From: Molanna angustata
Lineage: Eukaryota; Arthropoda; Insecta; Trichoptera; Molannidae
Assembly (NCBI GenBank): GCA_963576475.1
Contig: OY754975.1
Span: 19,433,260 to 19,497,259, forward strand
Direction of reading: 5' to 3'
Length of the DNA stretch: 64,000 nucleotides
Shown here: positions 42,185 to 53,367 of the stretch, piece by piece
Layout of the letters: every line of letters starts with the position of its first letter
Numbering within the stretch: the stretch's first letter is position 1
The notes under the pieces: generated by a model
Seen by the model: only the letters and a program-made list of their open reading frames with translations
Databases searched by the model: none
What the model was told of the DNA's origin: nothing
Position numbers and translations under genes: made by a program

Positions 42185-43445
42185 TACAACAACAACACTG
42201 AAAGTCACCCACCGCTTACCCGGGTATCTCAGGCGCGTTAGCACCTCTTTAACCGCACTTACTTGCAAGTCTTTTTTACGCAGGCGGGCTCGGAGTTTAC
42301 CGGATGGGCTCCCCCCAACAAACCCCGCCTGCTAAATAAAAGACTCTCAGTGCCCTCATTCAAGGATGAAGCCTACCTAATGCACCTTACTAATTAAAAC
42401 TAATCTTAATTTCTAGGTACTTATAACTACTTATAACTAGCATCATACTATAACTATACATCTTACAAGCTAATTGTCTTAATACTACTGTCTTAGTCTA
42501 AAGCCTTAGATTAATAGGTGAGAGGGCCAGGACAGAGGCGTCCCGACATTCCAAAAGAGCCATCGCACCCGCATCACCAGGTGCGATAGCTAACCTCGAC
42601 GCGAGGAAGGAGGACCCACCCAGATGGGGGAACTTGATTAGACACCTCCACGAAGGGAGAAGGGACGGTAACGAGTCATCGACCACTCCGCCACAGCATC
42701 ACTCCAGGTCAGATTAGGCTCACCGCTGTACGAGACCCTAGACCGGGGGTAAACCCGGTCTCCGGAGCTCATCCCAGCGTGAGACCCACACATCAACAAA
42801 CTCTTCGAAACGAGCAACATTGTGATGGTTCGCCAGCACTTCGCCAAACCAGACTGGCCGGGCGGTCAGTCTGGTTTGGCGAAGATCATATTCTACCTGG
42901 CATCCATCAACAAAGGGCACTCCCAAAGGATATGCTCTGCATTCTGGGCGCCGGTACTACAAGCACACCACGGATCCACCGCTAGGCCTAACTCAAATAG
43001 TCGGCCTTTAAGCTCCCCGTGTCCTGACACGAGCTGTACCGCATTGTGGCTCAGTGCCAGAAATCTCATGCTCATCCTCTTTCTTAGGTCAGGGAAGAAC
43101 TTATAGGTAACCCTAGCAGTTACTCCTCTATCCCAGTGCTCCTACCAAACTTCCATCGTCCTTTCTCTGACTCTGTTGATGGCCCCTCTGTTGAACAAAC
43201 AATCACTCCTAAATGTTCAGCCCGTCTGATGAGCTTGATACTTCTACGTGCGACAAAGTCCCGCACCTCAAGATCAGCAGGCAGGACACCAGTGATGACC
43301 TGAAGACCATCGCTGGCCACCGTGCGATACGCACCTGTAACAGCAAGCAAGGGAAGACGCTGACCCCTCAGGATCGCAAGAGCAACCGAGCCAACACTCA
43401 GCCGATGGGACCACACTTCAGATGCAACAACAATTACACAGGTTA
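42185..43445 (-). pseudogene. R1-like LINE ORF2 C-terminal remnant and 3' UTR
   Basis: Minus-strand frames read, in order, LAILRGQRLPLLAVTGAYRT, VASDGLQVITGVLPADLEV (43416-43120), KRMSMRFLALSHNAVQLVSG, LFELGLAVDPWCACSTGAQNA, EHILWECPLLMDAR (43106-42893), FGEVLANHHNVARFEEFVDV and SDAVAEWSMTRYRPFSL with a stop near 42638. This is the C-terminal region typical of R1-clade LINEs, including the Cys-rich CxC...H...C knuckle. At least two frameshifts break it. A GC-rich 3' UTR follows to about 42185. The reverse-transcriptase core is missing. Base composition is much more GC-rich than the neighbours. It lies between inverted family G pieces and not in rDNA. Confidence 0.8.
42839..42884. repeat. 18 bp perfect hairpin inside the R1-like remnant
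   Basis: cttcgccaaaccagactg and its exact complement are separated by 10 bp. The second half is in the coding frame of the R1-like protein, so this is probably a local inverted duplication by template switching. Confidence 0.8.
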
Positions 43446-43483
43446 ATTACAAAATAGAAATATAAATTACACAATAAAAGCAA

Positions 43484-43625
43484 CTGATCGTTTGAAAATA
43501 ATCTGATAAACACAGTCCCCATCCATGAAGTAACGAAGAAATCTTTTTGTAATGCCATCTATTCGCCTTATTGGTGAACGTTGAGCAATCGCATAAAGTG
43601 ATCACGTAACCAGCCGATGACAAGA
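43484..43625. repeat. Rearranged partial copy of family G
   Basis: The first part (gatcgtttgaaaata to gccatctatt) is collinear with the end of 41704-42000; the second part (43564-43625) is the inverted 'gtgatcacgtaaccagcc' block. The junction suggests a foldback rearrangement. Confidence 0.6.
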
Positions 43626-44085
43626 AAAAAATATGAATATAATATATAGTAGGAAGATTATGTTTTCATGCGTCAAGTACTGTTAAGGGTGGCTGGTTTA
43701 ATGTACGTGGGGTGGGGCATGGAGATATATAGTGGAAACAGCAATGTACTCGAATCGCACATTACATATCCCAACGGACACATTGTTGTATTTTCTCGCT
43801 CATCGCTCCGCTCTTATACCCAGACGACATGTACCTAACTTCAAGTGTAACATCGGACAAGAGTCTACAATTTTATTTTATTAAACGTAGGTACATAATA
43901 TATGGATGGGATGTATGTAGATAGATAGGTAGGTACATATATTTTTTATGAATTTCTACCAAGGATCGGACTGTTATTTTTAAAAAAAATATTTTTCGAT
44001 ATTAAGTAATTTTATCCAATGGGGGTGCATATATGTCTCAGCGTAAATATATTAGCGACAACTATGTCCAAGAATTTTTATCTGG
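43626..44085. other. Nothing recognised
   Basis: Mixed composition; no feature seen. Confidence 0.4.
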
Positions 44086-44385
44086 ATAATAATAATAATA
44101 ATACTTTATTGGCTAAAATAACATAACAAAATAAGTACAAACAAACAACAGCAAGATTAACATTAAAAAAGCCAAAAGGCGGACTTGTTAATGATATTAT
44201 CTTCCAGTCCACCTTAGAGAATAAAAATAATAATAAAAAAAATATCCATACACATATATCAAGTATAAATATGAAAAGCACAATTAAGAAAAAAAAAGAA
44301 CATATATATACATATACACACACATACATACATACATACATACACACATATGCATGTAGGAAGGGGCGGAGATAGTGGTACGGAG
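44086..44385 (-). mobile_element. LINE 3' UTR fragment
   Basis: On the minus strand the block with 'agtccgcc'-like sequence (plus: aaaaggcggacttgttaatg at 44175) precedes an ATT simple-repeat tail (44086-44105), as in other LINE tails of the window. A short CATA/CACA repeat lies at about 44320-44350. The 122-codon minus-strand frame across it is not called. Confidence 0.5.
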
Positions 44386-45331
44386 AAAAATGAGGCAGGG
44401 CATCTGGATCTATTGGACATGAGGACTTTTTGACTACGAAGGGCATCTTTGACTACATCTAATTCGATACCTTTTTAATTATAAAATACTGAACATATTC
44501 AAAGACAAATATTATTTTAATTCGTGTTTTTGATGCCACTTTTTGCCATATAAAACTTTGTCTCATAACTTGGGAACGGATATAAAATTCTATTTAGGAT
44601 GAAATATTTTATTGCTTAGTTATTCAATTTGTGGAATCGTTTTGATTTTACCTACGTCAGAGCGTGCGTGCGTGTGTGTTTGTGATTTAATTATATTTTT
44701 TATATAAAATTTGGATAAAAACTCCAAAAGACCTTACACTGTTTAATAACATAAAAATCCCATACACACCTAACCAACATTGATTCATGATACAAGAAAC
44801 TTGTAACAAAATTTTAATATCCACATATGCTTGAGCTGTGCATATTGAATGCAGTGAAAACACCTACTCTTGCTTATTTACCTTTTAAAATGACTGAAAC
44901 AGTGTTTATGAATTTAATACAAATGCTACTGGTTCCTATAGGTAATGTTGGAATTATTATAGTTGTCGTGCGGATGCAAATGGCTTGATAATTAACTTAT
45001 TGTTTTTTTTTTGCTTCTCTCTTTCTTTGTAACATTTTTTCTCCCTCCAGCTATTGCATAATGTTTTAGATAATTAATGCACAATGTTTTAGATAATTAA
45101 TTGTACCTACTAACAGAGGCTTAAATGGTTTAAAACATAATTTATAATTTAATAAACCTTTGTAATACTATGAAGAACTGTTGATTATATATATCAATAA
45201 AATAAAACACTGACATGTAATATTTTTTAATATATTCTATGAATACAATGGAACTATTCCAGTCTCATTCAAAATCTCTAACATTTACCATTTGCAGTTA
45301 ACATTTGCAGTTTTGCCTATTCATACTATGA
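44386..45331. other. Nothing recognised
   Basis: AT-rich DNA; a short GCGTG/TGTG run near 44665-44680. Confidence 0.4.
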
Positions 45332-45473
45332 TTATACTTCTATGATTTTTTCAATATTTTAAAAGTTCTTTAAATAAAGGCACCTGTTGTGAACCATTTA
45401 TCTTATACTTCTATGATTTTTTCAATATTTTAAAAGTTCTTTAAATAAAGGCACCTGTTGTGAACCATTTATC
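45332..45473. repeat. Perfect 71 bp tandem duplication
   Basis: Two adjoining identical 71 bp copies, each starting ttatacttctatgatttttt and ending 'gtgaaccatttatc'. Confidence 0.95.
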
Positions 45474-46108
45474 TTATAATTATCTATATTTAGGTACCTT
45501 ACGTTGAAGTCCCTACAAATCGCGAATGTCAAAGTGTCTGAAAATAATTTCCTGAATGTGATTATAGGACCCAAACACCTTGTCAGGTAAGTTTGTTATA
45601 AATGATTACATTAATAAATGAACACTTTGTAAAGGCGACTTAAACACGACCAGTGATTCGGCGATAAGAGACTCGAGTCGTAATCTCCTTTGATTGACAT
45701 ATTGCTGGCAGGTAGGTACCAAAACAAACCCCCGTGTTAGACCACCTTATACAGGCTTGAAATAAATTATTTCAACGACGTATTACCATAGAATTAAATC
45801 GTTTCACCAAAAGACCAGGCCGGCTGGTCTGTCATGGATTTTCAGTCACGTAAAGGAACTGTGCGATTAAACCTTCGGTAAATAAAGTAAAGCGTATCTT
45901 AATCAAGATTAACACCCATTCAAAGAAACTTTGGAGAAAGAAAATAATAGAGTTTATAATGAAAAATATATTTTGCGAACAATAATAATGACGAGTGAAA
46001 AATAGCAATTTTCAACACTTTAAAGGCTGTTATCTCCGAAAGCCACCACTACTCAGGATTCGTACTTTATAATTATTGTTATCTGCTGTGTTGTTGTTAA
46101 CAGCCTAT
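45474..46108. other. Unrecognised, with an old MITE arm
   Basis: Near 46020-46095 'tctccgaaagccaccactac' resembles the arms of the 35010-35410 inverted repeat. Nothing else recognised. Confidence 0.35.
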
Positions 46109-46250
46109 ATGTAAGTCTGGCATAAATAAAATGACGTAAGTCTGGCATAAACAATATGATGTAAGTCTGGCATGTACCTACAAAATAACGTAAGTCTGGA
46201 ATACACAAAATGACGTATGTCTGGCATATACAAAATGACGTAAGTCTGGC
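46109..46250. repeat. Minisatellite, 25-26 bp unit
   Basis: Six units around 'gtaagtctggcata' + 'aaaatgac' with small length differences. Confidence 0.85.
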
Positions 46251-46499
46251 AGTCGTTGGCTCCTACTCTAATTGAGTAAAATTGTTGTAAAACTTGACTT
46301 TATTAGTACTAAATCTTTCTTATTTGGTTTTATATAAATTATTGTGTATGACACTTTCACGTATTTTTTTACCCTTCCTCTCCCTATCCTTTTGTTTTCT
46401 TATCATTTTTAAGAACTGTTATAATATTCAATCTTTTTTTTGGAATACAAATATTTTTTTAATTGAGTTAATAACCACTAATTGAGTTTTTATATTTAC

Positions 46500-46620
46500 A
46501 AAAACGTAGAGAATTTGTTGTTATCCGTCCTGACGAGGAAACGGTACGCTTCTAAACCGGTTGAATAAAAAAACTCAACTAGTGATAATAACATTTGTAT
46601 TTTTAAAAATACAAATTTTA
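46500..46620 (+). mobile_element. Solitary PLE terminal-repeat fragment
   Basis: Holds a hammerhead-like motif (46521-46568) close in sequence to the one at 5446-5504 (both share acggta and ACCGGT). No inverted partner or coding part is visible. Confidence 0.4.
46521..46568 (+). ncRNA. Hammerhead-ribozyme-like motif, decayed
   Basis: Stem I UUAU and UC on the 5' side pair with GA and AUAA on the 3' side, around a small internal loop. The core CUGACGA is at 46530-46536, followed by an extra G and stem II GAAAC/GCUUC (four of five pairs). The GAA element reads UAA (G12 mutated), then the palindrome ACCGGU and U at 46562. The G12 change should abolish cleavage. Confidence 0.45.
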
Positions 46621-46766
46621 CTATCTCTATGAAGACTATTGGTTCCAGTGAAATTATTTTTTTTACCTCAGGTTAATTAAATTACTATATTTGATGCATT
46701 ATAAACGTTCCTCTAGGTATTACTTGAATTATGGCTGTTATTTACACATTACAATATATAATTATC

Positions 46767-47190
46767 ATGTTTAAGAGCATAGACTCAAGACAACTTTTGG
46801 ACAAAGAAATTTCCTGTATTTTGGAGTCAAATTATACAACGAACTACCTTTAACACTTAGACAAAACAGTAACTTGAAAATATTTAAGCGAGACATTAAA
46901 ATTTGGATTAAAAAAAAGGGCAGAGACTATATTAAAAATAAATTAATCACCTGAACTCATAAAATACTCCCATAGTTACTAACCAAAACTGAAAACTAAT
47001 AAGACATCTATACACTGTCTCAGAACAGGTTTCACCTAGTGAGGCAGTTTATGACAATAGTAAAATATCTGGTAACTATTATGTAACCTAAGTTAAATAT
47101 ATTATATTGTATTAAAAAAAAAATTTTCTTTGTTACTAGATTTAAGGAAAATTGTATTTTATATAATAAATAAATAAAAAAATAAATTGC
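46767..47190 (+). pseudogene. Jockey/CR1-group LINE C-terminal fragment and 3' UTR
   Basis: The plus strand reads FGVKLYNELPLTLRQNSNLK, IFKRDIKIWIKKKGRDYIKN and a stop, preceded by a damaged 'RLKTTFGQRNF' segment. The 3' UTR has agaacaggtttcacctagtg at 47023 and ends in AATAAA repeats at about 47166. The relation to the intact LINE is shown by the same order (FGQRQFNF, then the K-rich block, then cctagtg signature), but sequence is diverged. Confidence 0.72.
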
Positions 47191-47195
47191 AATTA

Positions 47196-47372
47196 GATAG
47201 GTCGATGGCAGAGTGGATAGCGCGCTGGGCTAGTAATCCAGTGGTCGCGAGTTCGAATCCTGTCTCGACCGATTTCGTTCATCTATAGCACAAACATTAA
47301 TGATTATTTTAGGGAACGTAGGAAGATGTATATGTACATGCTTAACAATGACATATTCATTTAAAAAAAATC
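47196..47372 (+). mobile_element. tRNA-derived SINE, family B, well-preserved head
   Basis: 47199-47271 folds as a near-complete tRNA: acceptor GGTCGA/TCGACC, anticodon arm CTGGG-CTAGTAA-TCCAG (anticodon position AGU, which would be tRNA-Thr) and B box AGTTCGAATCC. The family tail (atttcgttcatct, gggaacgtaggaagatgtat) follows directly, so it is a SINE head and not a free tRNA gene. The tRNA-Thr origin is inferred from this one copy. Confidence 0.85.
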
Positions 47373-47770
47373 AGATTTTCTGTTATTTATACTTTCAGAA
47401 AAAAATCACTTTGTGTCATTCGTGATATGAATGAAGTGAATTGATATCAAATACAAAAATAAGATTGTTTAGATTTTCGACAAAATATTCTTAAATATGT
47501 TTTATTATCATTTATTCGAAGTTTATTTTTCTGTGGGAGTTAAGTGCTATTGTTCCGAAATAAGATATTACAATAATAGATATGAACATTATTGTATTGG
47601 GATCGAGAGGGTGGTAAGACAGTGAACCTACCTCTATACTTTATACTTATGTATACCTACCATCCCACTTTCGTCCAATAAAACAATATCACCCGATAAA
47701 AGCTACCAATAATGTCTATCAAACTGCCACACGTCAGATTATTTCATTTTGTGCAGAAACTTTGCTGAGT
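47373..47770. other. Nothing recognised
   Basis: AT-rich DNA. Confidence 0.4.
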
Positions 47771-48850
47771 AGAGATGGCGTGAATAGTGATTTTGCCATA
47801 TATTCGTATATTGAATATTCGTCTAGGCTCTCAGCCGAAGCTTAGTGTATTTCGCATCTGCATATAGACCTCTGAGTATATAGACCTGCATCATTGAAGT
47901 TGTTTAATTTGAAAGTAAATCGATTACAACACACCTTATTTGTTGATTGTTACATCAAATTGTGTTACTTATGGAGTGTATATCTTGAAAAATATCACCC
48001 ATTGTTTAAGAGGCTGGGAAAGAGTTGCGATGAGTAGCACCAATGATAATTCATCTCCACTTCGAAAGAAAAAAAAAGCTGAAGAAAATATGCACACTGA
48101 TGAAGATTTTGAACATAAAAGTTCAATTGTAAATGAAATTGATTTATACATGAAAACTGTTCGCCTAGATGGTATAACAGACCCTTACAAGTGGTGGTCA
48201 GCAAACGCAACAGTATCCAAGCCTAGCAGAATTTTGCAAAGATTTATTTATCATATCCAGGTTACAGTATATAAAAGTGAGCAGCTATTTTCCGAAGCAG
48301 GAATAATTTTTTTTTTTTTTATAAACAGTCATCAGCTATGTGCATTTTTTTGCCATAAACAATAACATATAAATAGAGCCAATTATAGACTATTATATAT
48401 TAGATAATTAGTATTAAACACATATGTATTATACATGTAATAATAAGAGAAAAAAAATATCTGCAAGATTACAAAATAATAAGAATATAAGGTAAAGCCA
48501 CATAATCACTGAAGGGGTCACATAAAAATTATTAAAACGTTAGTAGGCACAACGGCACTGCATTTACGACCGTGCGAAGATTCATTAATTGTCAACATAA
48601 ATGTGCGGGTGACCTATCTCCAGCAAGGAGTGAATAATAATGAGTAAAAGGAGCGATCGTTTGCTGTCAACAAATAATGCTGAAAAAAATGTTTTCATTC
48701 ATCATAACTTACAACTGATATAAAATATGCTGATTTTTTGTTGAAATAAAATATTGTAATATATATTGTGAGTAATTCCGAACATAAAAAAGGACCCAAA
48801 TAGGCCGAATACCGAATAGTAGCCGAATATTCGTGATATGTTTAGTACTG
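47771..48850 (+). mobile_element. Deleted hAT element remnant
   Basis: 'tagagatggcgtgaatagtg' at 47772 and repeated 'gaatattcg' blocks near 47813 and 48828 resemble terminal regions of hAT elements. The inside carries a transposase C-terminal remnant (48030-48365). Exact ends and an 8 bp duplication were not established. Confidence 0.5.
48030..48365 (+). pseudogene. hAT transposase C-terminal (dimerisation) remnant
   Basis: The end of the frame 47940-48365 reads NEIDLYMKTVRL, DPYKWWSAN, then SRILQRF and SEQLFSEAGII. This is the pattern of the hAT C-terminal dimerisation domain (DP-x-x-WW and S-E-R-x-F-S-x-A-G). The conserved Arg of SER is Gln here, the segment after AGII runs into a poly-T-encoded Phe stretch, and nothing of the catalytic RNase H-like part or the BED finger is present. 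Transposases of this type cut and paste DNA with 8 bp duplications; this piece cannot be active. The ATG at 48030 is only the first Met of the recognisable region. Confidence 0.72.
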
Positions 48851-49102
48851 AGTATGAAGACTTCATCGTGAAGTCAACGTATACTTTACAAAGGAATAAA
48901 TTATTTTGTTATTACATTGCTAACAATTAGTCAAATCATGTGAAAGAAACGATTGTGTATAAAATTACTTACACGATTTATAATAATGAATTGCTAAGTG
49001 CTACCAAAAGTATTTTTATAAGCTCAAATAAACAATAAGAAGTTTGAGATTTTAATAATCTTATATAATGTTGATATACTAGTTGCATGTAACACATGAG
49101 AT

Positions 49103-49852
49103 CCAACTGTCGATAGCGATAGTATGTATAGTTGAAGAATAAGAATCAAACTATAAACCCATAAATACAAATTATTGAAAATTTTAACACATGTTGGTAT
49201 GTATGTCAAGATAGGACAGTATGGATGTCAGTCCTGTTTTCCTACCCGGAATATGTAAACAGCATGATGGTTCTGTATGTATGTTTGGAGATTAAGTACC
49301 TATCAAACTATTAAGTCTTCTTACATATTGTGTATAGGCGACTGACATACAAATTGTATTAAGCAATGTAGTCACTAAATTCAATTTTAATAAAAATTGT
49401 TAAAAAAAGTTTGAGATGTGCTAATATAATGGTAATATTTTTTATAGAAAATTAAATTATCTAGTTGGGGTGTTTCGGCTATTTTGATATTTTTGAAAAA
49501 TTTGGAAATATAGGCAGTTAAACTCATAAATTTATCATAAAAAAAATATTTTTCTTAATAAGAAATGTTTGAGAAACCCTGGATTTTTTTTGAATAAACT
49601 CATTTGAGATTTTGTATTTGTCTATATTTGTACCAATTTTCAGCGTTCTTGCTTTTATGGTTTCTGAGATATATGGAAAAATAAAGTAAAAATTCAAAAG
49701 TTGATAACCCCTGACTGAAACAAAAATTCTAAATTCTGAGTATAAAAGTTTTGTAAGCCTATAACTGTTTATATATTCTGAAATTTTTGGCTCTGTAAAT
49801 TGAGCGGATCAAAAGTTATAAGGGGACGGACGGACACACACACACACACACA

Positions 49853-49917
<65 letters not shown>

Positions 49918-50118
49918 GAAATGTTCTACTCCGAATTCTGAGTAAATCCGTGTATGGAACATATATGCTGCGAAGCCTCTAAGTTGGTGTTTTTTGACTT
50001 CAAAGTTGGAAAAGCCGTGAAAAAAGTAGACCTCTGCATACAATTCTCGCGTATCCTGGCTTGAAACATTGTCGATATGTTAAGAGAACAAAGTTCTCCT
50101 GAACAAATCGACAGTTGG
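49103..50118 (+). mobile_element. Family R non-autonomous element, full length
   Basis: 1016 bp between CCAACTGTCGAT (49103-49114) and ATCGACAGTTGG (50107-50118). It is collinear with 16127-17207, with a long CA microsatellite (49837-49916) at the same internal position and a subterminal hairpin GAGAAC-AAA-GTTCTC. It lacks the 35 bp insertion found in the other copy. The 60-80-codon frames across the CA tract are not called. Confidence 0.78.
49837..49916. repeat. CA/TG microsatellite
   Basis: About 35 CA units with a few interruptions inside the family R element. Confidence 0.95.
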
Positions 50119-50383
50119 ATTACTACATTGCTCATCTGACAGATTGTGTCAAATGATATTTCATACATTTTTACTCCTAACTACCCCAAGGGGATAAAGT
50201 GGGGATTAATGAATTCGCAATTTTAATGGTAACTTTTTATTGCAGATTATCAACTAGTATCATGCTGACATTGTATTCTAAAAGCATCACCACAATGTAC
50301 CTATATTATGTGTGTGTTGTGCAATATGTGCTATGTACTATAGGTATATGACGTATTTATTATACTTTAAGGAATATAGACTA

Positions 50384-50674
50384 ATCGAATATTTTTATTA
50401 TTGCATATGCGCAAACATTGGATTTTTTTCCCTGTCGGGAGTCAAAGATATTTTTTAACAGATTTTTAATTATCTCAATAGAGACGAAGTTGGAATATTT
50501 ATTGTAGGAGAACCGGGAAATCAAGGCACCTACAGGGCTTACGACCTGTTACGACGTGATCACGTAAACCAGCCGATGACAGGTCGTAAGCCCTGTAGGT
50601 GCCTTGATTTCCCGGTTCTCCTACAATAAATATTCCAACTTCGTCTCTATTGAGATAATTAAAAATCTGTTAAA
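50384..50674. mobile_element. Foldback insertion of family G with 12 bp duplication
   Basis: The insert is flanked by GAATATAGACTA on both sides (50372-50383 and 50675-50686). It begins with a half copy of the 56 bp palindrome (50383-50410); then two inverted arms of about 105 bp follow (from about 50450 to 50674), with a 25-30 bp spacer containing gtgatcacgtaaacc. Copy 1 of family S has no insert at the corresponding site (about 21420). Confidence 0.75.
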
Positions 50675-50892
50675 GAATATAGACTAAAGCACTCATTCGA
50701 TTTTTTTCAAATTTTGCAAATTTGTATATCTAATACTCGCTTACCTATATGATATTTTCACCAAGGCAAAAAGCACTCTCTGTAGGGATAATTGCCATTA
50801 AACAAAAAAAAAACTCGCTTAGACCCCGTTATATTTTGAAGGATATATGAACAATACTTCTCAGTATTTTCAGGAAAAATAAATAATATATC

Positions 50893-51090
50893 AGGAAACT
50901 TTGTTTTTTGATATTTTAAAATTCAGGAAACTTCAATACTTTTGATATTTTAAAATTCAGGAAACTTCAATACTTTTGATATTTTAAAATTCAGGAAACT
51001 TCAATACTTTTGATATTTTAAAATTCAGGAAACTTCATTACTTTTGATATTTTAAAATTCAGGAAACTTCAATACTTTTGATATTTTAAA
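50893..51090. repeat. 34 bp tandem array
   Basis: Six head-to-tail copies of ttcaggaaacttcaatactt + ttgatattttaaaa; the first differs. Absent at the same place in family S copy 1. Confidence 0.93.
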
Positions 51091-51274
51091 AATTTGATGT
51101 TTTTATTTTCTAAAAAAGGCGCATCACTTTCATCAAATGGCATCGAAGATTCAACAATATTTCAAAATAAAATATTTAAATCAAAAATAATTTATCAAAC
51201 GCATTTCATGAAAATGCTTAAAATTTTCCTTACAAAATTTGATTATTTTGTTTTATTTTATTCATAGTTTATTC

Positions 51275-51497
51275 GTCGGCCCCTTGGTTCAGTTGGTTAG
51301 GTACCTGCCCGCTGATCCGAAGGTCCGGGTTCGATTCCCGGTGGAGACGCAGTCTTTAATTGTGTTTTCAGTCTGGATCTGTGAGACGATTAAATCTCCA
51401 GAATGTGACAACTGGTTATTGGGTGCGTATTAAATTTATATTTATTTTTTAGTATCTGTTAGTTGCCCGAGAAGTAATATAAAATAAAATAAAAATA
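51275..51497 (+). mobile_element. tRNA-derived SINE, family A
   Basis: Full-length copy: A-box side TTGGTTCAGTTGGTTAGG, B box GGTTCGATTCC, body with a small deletion after 'gtgagacgatt', AAAAT tail. Confidence 0.88.
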
Positions 51498-51609
51498 GAA
51501 TATTTTACTTGGTAGTGAGGAGTAAAGCTTTGGCTACAACCCACTCGTTTCAAGTTGAAAATATATAGGAACTTTAATTGTGAATATACTCATTACTCTA
51601 GCTTGAAAT

Positions 51610-51789
51610 CAGGGGGGCAAGTCTGATCCAATCGGCGAAATCAAAACCCTCACGATTACCCGTATCATGGATATAATTATTATATGGAGTTCTATAATAT
51701 CTTTAGATGTCATAGAACTCCATATGATAATTGATATGGGTAATCACGAGTGTTTTGATTTCGCCGGTTGGACCAGACTTGCCTCCCTG
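51610..51789. mobile_element. MITE family V, copy 1
   Basis: 180 bp element starting CAGGGGGGCAAGTCTG and ending with its complement, with terminal repeats of about 85 bp ('tggagttctat' near the centre on both sides). Strongly similar to 61854-62040. No clear target duplication; superfamily open. Non-coding. Confidence 0.75.
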
Positions 51790-52799
51790 AATGAAAAACT
51801 TAGACCACCAAGAATCGAACCGGGTGTACAAAGTTGAGGAATCAGAAAAAAAATAAAATACAAAATAAAAAATTACTATAAAGAGAAAGAATTGAAAAAA
51901 ATACTAGTTAAGTTTATTGTTTTGGTGAGTTTGATATATTTTATGGGGACTTTTAGCCGAATTCAATAAGCGGTCCCAATCCGTCTCTCAGGAATCTGTC
52001 GAGACATATCAACATTATTGAGAAGGGCGCGGCGAAGGGTTCAATCAAAGAGATAGTATGTATGGGAAAAGGCAGAATATTAGATGATAGACACATTCCA
52101 TGTGAGAAGATCCTTCGAAATATTTCATTAATAAACAATTAACATTATGTAGGTAGGTCCCTCCTCAAATTGTATACTAAACAATAGAAAGTTCGAACAA
52201 TTTATATAAATAAATTCAACCTTTCAATAAGAAAAGTGAAATTTTTATTTGCAAGGTATTCACTACAGACACGTGTCAAAATTTTTGAAATTCTTGGATT
52301 AAAATTGTGTTTGTACAGCTCGTCAAGTAATGAAATAATCTACTCGCTTTGTATGAACAAAATTATAAATGAACTATTGGAGATGTTCAGTAGGTTTAAA
52401 TTTACACTACAGTTTATTTATTTATTTAGAAGACTACAGCTCTACATTGTATGGTTAAATATGGTGTTTTTGAAATTAATTTCAAACAAGAATGATTACT
52501 TCAAATTAAAAAAAAAATTATAACAATAACAACAAGGAAAAACAAAACAATAAGTAATAAGAACAATGTGAGAATAAGGAATTAATTGTTTTTTGTCTTC
52601 TCTTTTTTCCTCTTTCGCAAAAAATCCTGATTGTTTTATAATTTTTGTGCTATCTTGACTTGATCTGAGACTCGACTGAATAAATATATGACTGACGGAT
52701 CACCTCTATGCTCTGTCAGTTCAGTATTCCCAAGAGATACTGTTTCAGATTATTTGTGCATTTAACAAATAAAAATTACAAGATACCTACATACTATAT
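51790..52799. other. Nothing recognised
   Basis: AT-rich DNA. A 95-codon plus-strand frame (52236-52523) has no recognisable domain. Confidence 0.4.
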
Positions 52800-52832
52800 G
52801 TTTCTTTCTCCCGTGAAATTATTATAATAATA

Positions 52833-53367
52833 AAGGGTGTCTCAAAATAAAGTTTATATTTAGTGGATTGATTAAAAAAAAAGTAAGCCGTGTATCGATA
52901 AAATGTTTGCCCATTAATTATTGAAGTACACAATTTGAAAATTTATTTCTTAAAAATAATATCGTCCAAATGTAGACACTAGTGTTCGCAGCACTTATTT
53001 AATCGAACAGTAAAATTACTTATGACATTTCATGGGTATTTTCTTTCAAATGCGCCAGAGATGTCGGTTTACTGACATAAACTTTAGATTTAGGATAACC
53101 CCATAGGAAAAAGTCCATAGGAGTTAATCAGGACTGCGTGGAGGCCATTTTATGTCACCTCTCCTGGAGATCAATTTGCCTGGGAAAATTTCACGAACTC
53201 GTGGCAGAGATGTACCTATTGGACGTGTGTGACGTTGCTCCGTCCAGCTGGAACCATGTTCTTTGATTATAGCCAGGAAAGTTTTGCAGTTCAGGCACCA
53301 AGAAGTCGTCTAACATCTCCACATAACGCTCTGAATACAAATATAAACTTTCTTTTGAGACAACTTG
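52833..53367 (-). mobile_element. Internally deleted IS630/Tc1-type transposon
   Basis: 535 bp with about 29 bp terminal inverted repeats (gtgtctcaaaataaagttta at 52837 and its near complement at 53342-53364), flanked by TA (52831-52832 and 53368-53369). Inside, on the minus strand, is only the C-terminal half of a transposase. The intact tail at 1-119 gives the empty site. Confidence 0.8.
52930..53340 (-). pseudogene. IS630/Tc1-type transposase C-terminal remnant
   Basis: The minus strand reads SERYVEMLDDFLVPELQNF, TWFQLDGATSHT, then after a frameshift REIFPGKLISRRGDIKWPP, RSPDL and a further broken 'FFLWG'-like segment. This is the DDE region of IS630/Tc1-type transposases used for cut-and-paste transposition at TA. 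The Asp in QLDGA (second catalytic residue) and that of RSPDL region can be seen. The first Asp and the DNA-binding N-terminus were lost when the left terminus was joined to the middle of the gene. At least two frameshifts make it inactive; it may have moved only with help from a full copy. Confidence 0.72.

Larger units (their letters stand above)
50165..51557 (+). mobile_element. Family S non-autonomous element, copy 2, with nested insertions
   Basis: Collinear with 21235-21790 (attgcagattatcaactagt, tttttcaaattttgca, 'aggcgcatcactttcatc', 'tggctacaacccactcgttt'). Three insertions or expansions separate it from copy 1: a family G foldback (50384-50674), a 34 bp tandem array (50893-51090) and a family A SINE (51275-51497). 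The outer left end seen in copy 1 is missing. Non-coding. Confidence 0.7.

Noticed and set aside
44078..44446. 122-codon minus-strand frame with hydrophobic segments
   Set aside because: It translates a LINE 3' UTR with simple repeats.
47199..47271. Genuine tRNA-Thr gene
   Set aside because: The fold is good, but the sequence after it is the shared SINE family B tail, found behind the same head at three other places.
49800..50043. Frames across the CA microsatellite
   Set aside because: TH and CV dipeptide runs are just the translated CA/TG repeat.
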